DNA of 24,358 nucleotides, from contig JAGAPI010000130.1 of the NCBI GenBank assembly GCA_017623335.1, positions 1 through 24,358 on the forward strand. Direction: 5' to 3'. The notes beneath the pieces were generated by a model. The model worked only from the letters and a program-made list of their open reading frames with translations, was not told the origin of the DNA and did not search any database. Position 1 is the stretch's first letter. Each line of letters starts with the position of its first letter. The stretch comes from Prevotella sp. (GTDB lineage Bacteria; Bacteroidota; Bacteroidia; Bacteroidales; Bacteroidaceae). The position numbers and the translations under genes are program-made. Of this stretch, positions 21,719 to 24,358 are shown one piece after another.

Positions 21719-23479
21719 TTATTTGAGATACACGATTCCGGCGCGGCTCTTGATGCTGTCGCTCACCTCGGGACCGTTGTTTTCCCAGGTATTCCCAGGT
21801 CCGTTGGCGTTCTTGAGGAACTTCTCGCTTGGTGTCCAGTTGTTCTTCACCGTTATGCCCGACGAGCCCTCGTCGGTGTACAGGTAAAACCAGTGGTTCG
21901 GGTCGTGGGCGTAGCCGGGCGTGTAGATATCCCTCACCACGTTGCCCTCGATGAGCGAATGCGGCTGAGCTCCGAGCGTGTATATGCCTGCCGTGTCGTA
22001 CATGTGGCGCGCGTAGTGGTGGATGAGGTTGTTGAGCACCTTGTTGTTCGCCATGGCGCACGGCTGCTGGTTCCATCCCCATCCCATGGATATTCCCGTG
22101 TAGGAAACCTCGCTTATCTCGTTGTGGCTTATGAGGATGTCGCGCACGTATCCCGCGGCGATGCCCACGCAGCCCCAGTCCTCGTTGGTCACGTCGGTTA
22201 TGGCGTTGTTGCTGATGGTCAGCCCGCGGCAAATCTCGCGCCCGTCGGCAGGGTCGTAGGGCAGGTGAGCCTCGTGGGCGTAGTCGCCGAAGGTGCCTGC
22301 CACGATGCCGTTGCCGCCAACGTCCTGTATGCGGCAATACTCAATCCTGCCGCCCTTTATGTACTTGTTGTAGTCGATGGCGGTGGAGGCTATGTGCTCG
22401 AAGGTGCAGTTTAGGAAGCTCACGTCCTCGGCGCAGCTCACGCTGACGGCTGCGGCGGGGCGGCCCGTCCATCCCTGATTGTCCAGCTTGTGGTCGCCGT
22501 TGGGGCGCGCCAGTTTGGGGCGCAGCTTAAACGCCTCGGTCATGAACATTCCGGCTTGCAGCGGCGCGTGACCCTCTATCGAGGGGCGCAGCCACGTAGA
22601 GTGACTGAAGGTGATGCCGCGGAAGGTTATTCCAGTCGCCATGCGCTCGGGCGTGCCCTCCACGCGGAGCAGCGTCTCCACCGCCGGCACCTCCACCTCG
22701 GCTGTAGCCATCTGCTCGCCCTGTCTCGGGATGTAATACACCTTTTCCGCCTTGCGGTCCAGCCACCACTCGCCCCCGTTGTCCAGCAGCGCGCGGCTGC
22801 CAGTGAGGTAGAATGCCGAGTTGTGCTCTCCCCCGGGCGTAACCATTGGCGACGGCCACGGGTGCATGAAGTGTATGTGGCTCTCGGGCTGGTGGAACGT
22901 CACGGCGGCGCTGTCGCCTCCCATCATCCTGACCTCTTTTATGCGGAGGTTGGCAACGCACCACATCTCGTGGAGCACCATCTCGGCGTCGTCAGCTCCC
23001 TGAATCTTCCTCACCGCCGCGGCTGGCACGTAGAGCACCTCCTTCGCTTTGTCGATGCTCATGATGCGGTGCATCTGCTCGAAGTCGGCAACGTCGCGGG
23101 CTCTCACGGCTTTTTTGCCGTTCACCCACATCTGGCGGAACTCCAGTGGGCGCCCGTTGTGGCGCGGCACGTCGGCAACCCACAGCTTGCCCTGGCGCTT
23201 CCAGCCGCTTATCCTCACGCCGCCGCTTATCACCACCTTGCCTTCGCCGACGATGCGTGTGCCGCTGTCCTCGGGGCGCACGTAGATGGGCTGGTTAAGC
23301 CGGTAGGTGCCCTCGGTGAGTTTAATGGTTATGTCTTTTTCGCCGTCGAGCAGCCTCGCCCGCCGCGCCTCCTGAAGCGCCTGCTCAATGGCGTAGCCGC
23401 CAGGCCTGACAACGATGTCTCTCGCTTCTGCCACGGCGAATGCCGCCAGCGACAGGGCTGTAAAAAATAATCTCTTCAT
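21719..23479 (-). CDS. Secreted right-handed parallel beta-helix protein, GH141-like glycoside hydrolase candidate
   Basis: 586 residues. The signal peptide MKRLFFTALSLAAFAVAEA is followed by IVVRPGGYAIEQALQEARRA, the usual opening of pectate-lyase-fold enzymes. About residues 300-560 show parallel-beta-helix repeats (RGLTISNNAITDVTNEDWG, RDILISHNEISEVSYTGI, NNKVLNNLIHHYA, HSLIEGNVVRDIY). The beta-sandwich-like insertion (about 90-280) with VVISGGVRISGW and FRQMWVNGKKAVRARD is typical of GH141/GH120-like enzymes. Two Asp, D495 (HMYDTAGIY) and D536 (YTDEGSSG), are 41 residues apart, like the Asp pair I recall for the Bacteroides GH141 fucosidase BT1002; this is recollection, not a search. GH141 members act on fucosides or xylan. 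No other polysaccharide-utilisation gene is adjacent. A terminator follows. Family assignment is tentative; the fold is secure. Confidence 0.75.
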   Translation of the reverse strand: MKRLFFTALSLAAFAVAEARDIVVRPGGYAIEQALQEARRARLLDGEKDITIKLTEGTYRLNQPIYVRPEDSGTRIVGEGKVVISGGVRISGWKRQGKLWVADVPRHNGRPLEFRQMWVNGKKAVRARDVADFEQMHRIMSIDKAKEVLYVPAAAVRKIQGADDAEMVLHEMWCVANLRIKEVRMMGGDSAAVTFHQPESHIHFMHPWPSPMVTPGGEHNSAFYLTGSRALLDNGGEWWLDRKAEKVYYIPRQGEQMATAEVEVPAVETLLRVEGTPERMATGITFRGITFSHSTWLRPSIEGHAPLQAGMFMTEAFKLRPKLARPNGDHKLDNQGWTGRPAAAVSVSCAEDVSFLNCTFEHIASTAIDYNKYIKGGRIEYCRIQDVGGNGIVAGTFGDYAHEAHLPYDPADGREICRGLTISNNAITDVTNEDWGCVGIAAGYVRDILISHNEISEVSYTGISMGWGWNQQPCAMANNKVLNNLIHHYARHMYDTAGIYTLGAQPHSLIEGNVVRDIYTPGYAHDPNHWFYLYTDEGSSGITVKNNWTPSEKFLKNANGPGNTWENNGPEVSDSIKSRAGIVYLK

Positions 23480-23504
23480 TTTGTTTTAGTAGTTTGTTGT
23501 TGGT

Positions 23505-23598
23505 TTTTATATGACTTATATAATTTATATATTTTATATGACTTATATAAATCATAAATGTAATAGGGCTTATAAGGCAAATCAGCCCTATAAGCCCT
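23505..23598. repeat. Direct repeats and hairpin between alaS and the beta-helix gene
   Basis: A 19-bp direct repeat TTTTATATGACTTATATAA at 23505-23523 and 23532-23550 (27-bp period) is followed by an inverted repeat: AGGGCTTATAAGGC (23565-23578) with GCCCTATAAGCCCT (23585-23598), 13 of 14 pairs, 6-nt loop. The hairpin is just downstream of the alaS stop but lacks a T run, so its role as an alaS terminator is doubtful. Confidence 0.75.
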
Positions 23599-23613
23599 AT
23601 AAAGGTATAGTCA

Positions 23614-24358
23614 TTACAGCTTCGCCAGCTCCACCACCTTGTCGATGGCTGCCGACAGTCCGTCGGGGTTCTTGCCTCCTGCTGTGGCGTAGTGTGGCTG
23701 TCCGCCGCCGCCTCCCTGCATCAGCTTGGCTGCCTCGCGCACCATCTGTCCGGCGTTCAGTCCGTGGTCCTTCACCATGTCGTCGCTTATCATCACGCTG
23801 AGCATTGGCTTGCCTGCCTCCACCGAACCGATGACGCAGAGCAGCGAGCCATCCACGGCTTCGCGAATCTTGAAGCACAGGTCCTTTGCCATTGCGGCGG
23901 TCATTGGCAGACGGGCGGTGATGAGCCTGACTCCGCCCACCTCGCGCGCCTTGGCTATGAGGTCGTCCTTGGTCTTCTCAACGGCTTGCGCCTGGAACTG
24001 CTCAATGGATTTCTTCATGGCGTCGTGCTCCTCGATGTATTTCTCGATTACGCCCTTCAGGTCCTTGGCGTTGTTGAACAGCGAGCCGATTGCCTTGAGC
24101 GCGTCCTCGCAGTGGTAGAGCAGTTTCTCGCATTCCTCGCCCGTCTTCACCTCTATGCGGCGTATTCCGGCGGCTACGCTGCTCTCGCTCACGATTTTCA
24201 CCATTCCTATGCGGCCCGTGCTGGTGGTGTGAATACCGCCGCAGAACTCGCACGACGGACCGAAGCGCACCACGCGCACCTTGTCGCCGTATTTCTCGCC
24301 GAAGAGGGCGATGGCTCCCAGCTCCTTTGCCTGCTCAATGGGGATGTCGCGGTGCTCG
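23614..24358 (-). CDS. alaS: Alanyl-tRNA synthetase, C-terminal part (5' end outside window)
   Basis: The minus-strand frame enters from the right edge (EHRDIPIEQAKELGAIALFG...) and ends at TAA (plus 23614-23616), giving 247 residues; any internal Met/Val start is not real. Seen: the editing-domain zinc motif SCEFCGGIHTTSTGRIG (Cys...CxxxH form), IRRIEVKTGEECEKLL, a coiled-coil segment (about residues 75-120 of this fragment), and the DHHA1 C-terminal domain with GGGGGQPHYATAGG. AlaS charges tRNA-Ala and hydrolyses mis-charged Ser/Gly. Full-length enzymes are near 870 residues, so about 620 are outside the window, including the catalytic core. The beta-helix gene follows 134 bp downstream on the same strand. 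Confidence 0.95.
   Translation of the reverse strand, partial: EHRDIPIEQAKELGAIALFGEKYGDKVRVVRFGPSCEFCGGIHTTSTGRIGMVKIVSESSVAAGIRRIEVKTGEECEKLLYHCEDALKAIGSLFNNAKDLKGVIEKYIEEHDAMKKSIEQFQAQAVEKTKDDLIAKAREVGGVRLITARLPMTAAMAKDLCFKIREAVDGSLLCVIGSVEAGKPMLSVMISDDMVKDHGLNAGQMVREAAKLMQGGGGGQPHYATAGGKNPDGLSAAIDKVVELAKL

Noticed and set aside
22490..23470. 326-codon plus-strand frame antisense to the beta-helix gene
   Set aside because: It is a shadow frame of the GC-rich gene; no signal peptide, domain or motif is visible.

Overview
The window looks like chromosomal DNA of a Bacteroidota, most likely a gut-type Bacteroidales such as Prevotella or a relative. Reasons: several start regions carry the Bacteroidetes -7 promoter element TAnnTTTG (four are exactly TAACTTTGC); ribosome-binding regions are AT-rich without a strong Shine-Dalgarno; the protein families are typical of the phylum (OMP_b-brl_3-type outer-membrane protein, DUF4369 lipoprotein, SDR-type mannonate oxidoreductase, Rpn/PD-(D/E)XK 'transposase-family' nuclease, M13 peptidase with an 'AQ' signal-peptide end). 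The exact species is not readable from the sequence by eye. Most of the window is ordinary chromosomal housekeeping; no phage, IS transposase, CRISPR, rRNA or tRNA was found.

Layout. 1-801: 3' part of an NADP-type glutamate dehydrogenase gene, followed by a 198-bp long inverted repeat and an RlpA-like gene whose start codon lies inside that repeat. 1519-4900 (minus strand): comEC, then an Rpn-family nuclease overlapping by 4 nt (ATGA) a glycine-zipper lipoprotein. 4901-5315: divergent region with a 21-bp minisatellite and promoters on both sides. 5316-7547: mannonate dehydratase (uxuA) and an SDR oxidoreductase (uxuB-like), the hexuronate branch, separated by a repeat-rich spacer and closed by a terminator. 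7622-8890: PBP4-type D-Ala-D-Ala carboxypeptidase with a terminator. 9056-12034: a 992-aa outer-membrane beta-barrel protein with a terminator. 12222-12969: DivIC/FtsB-type division protein overlapping a small membrane protein. 13056-17252: DUF4369 lipoprotein, dihydroorotase, membrane-anchored metallophosphoesterase carrying a 42-bp tandem-repeat insertion, and a PlsC-type acyltransferase. 17563-19590: M13 peptidase. 19808-21202: dnaA. 21203-21718: a gene-free stretch between convergent genes. 21719-23479 (minus): a secreted parallel beta-helix, GH141-like protein. 23614-24358 (minus): 3' part of alaS.

The most interesting part is the spacer downstream of dnaA: six A-rich units in 22-bp phase (two ATTATAGTTATAAT units, four TTATGTACA units), bracketed by two near-identical copies of a palindrome-containing 25-mer and insulated by a terminator on each side. 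It could be an origin-like or protein-binding iteron array, although gene orientation around it does not favour oriC. A second theme is repeat invasion. A GAAGAATGAAGAA-type inverted-repeat family (two clear copies plus a divergent relative) and a GGCACGGATTACACGGAT palindrome family (two copies) occupy intergenic spaces; one copy appears to have supplied the start codon and signal-peptide-like N-terminus of the RlpA-like gene.
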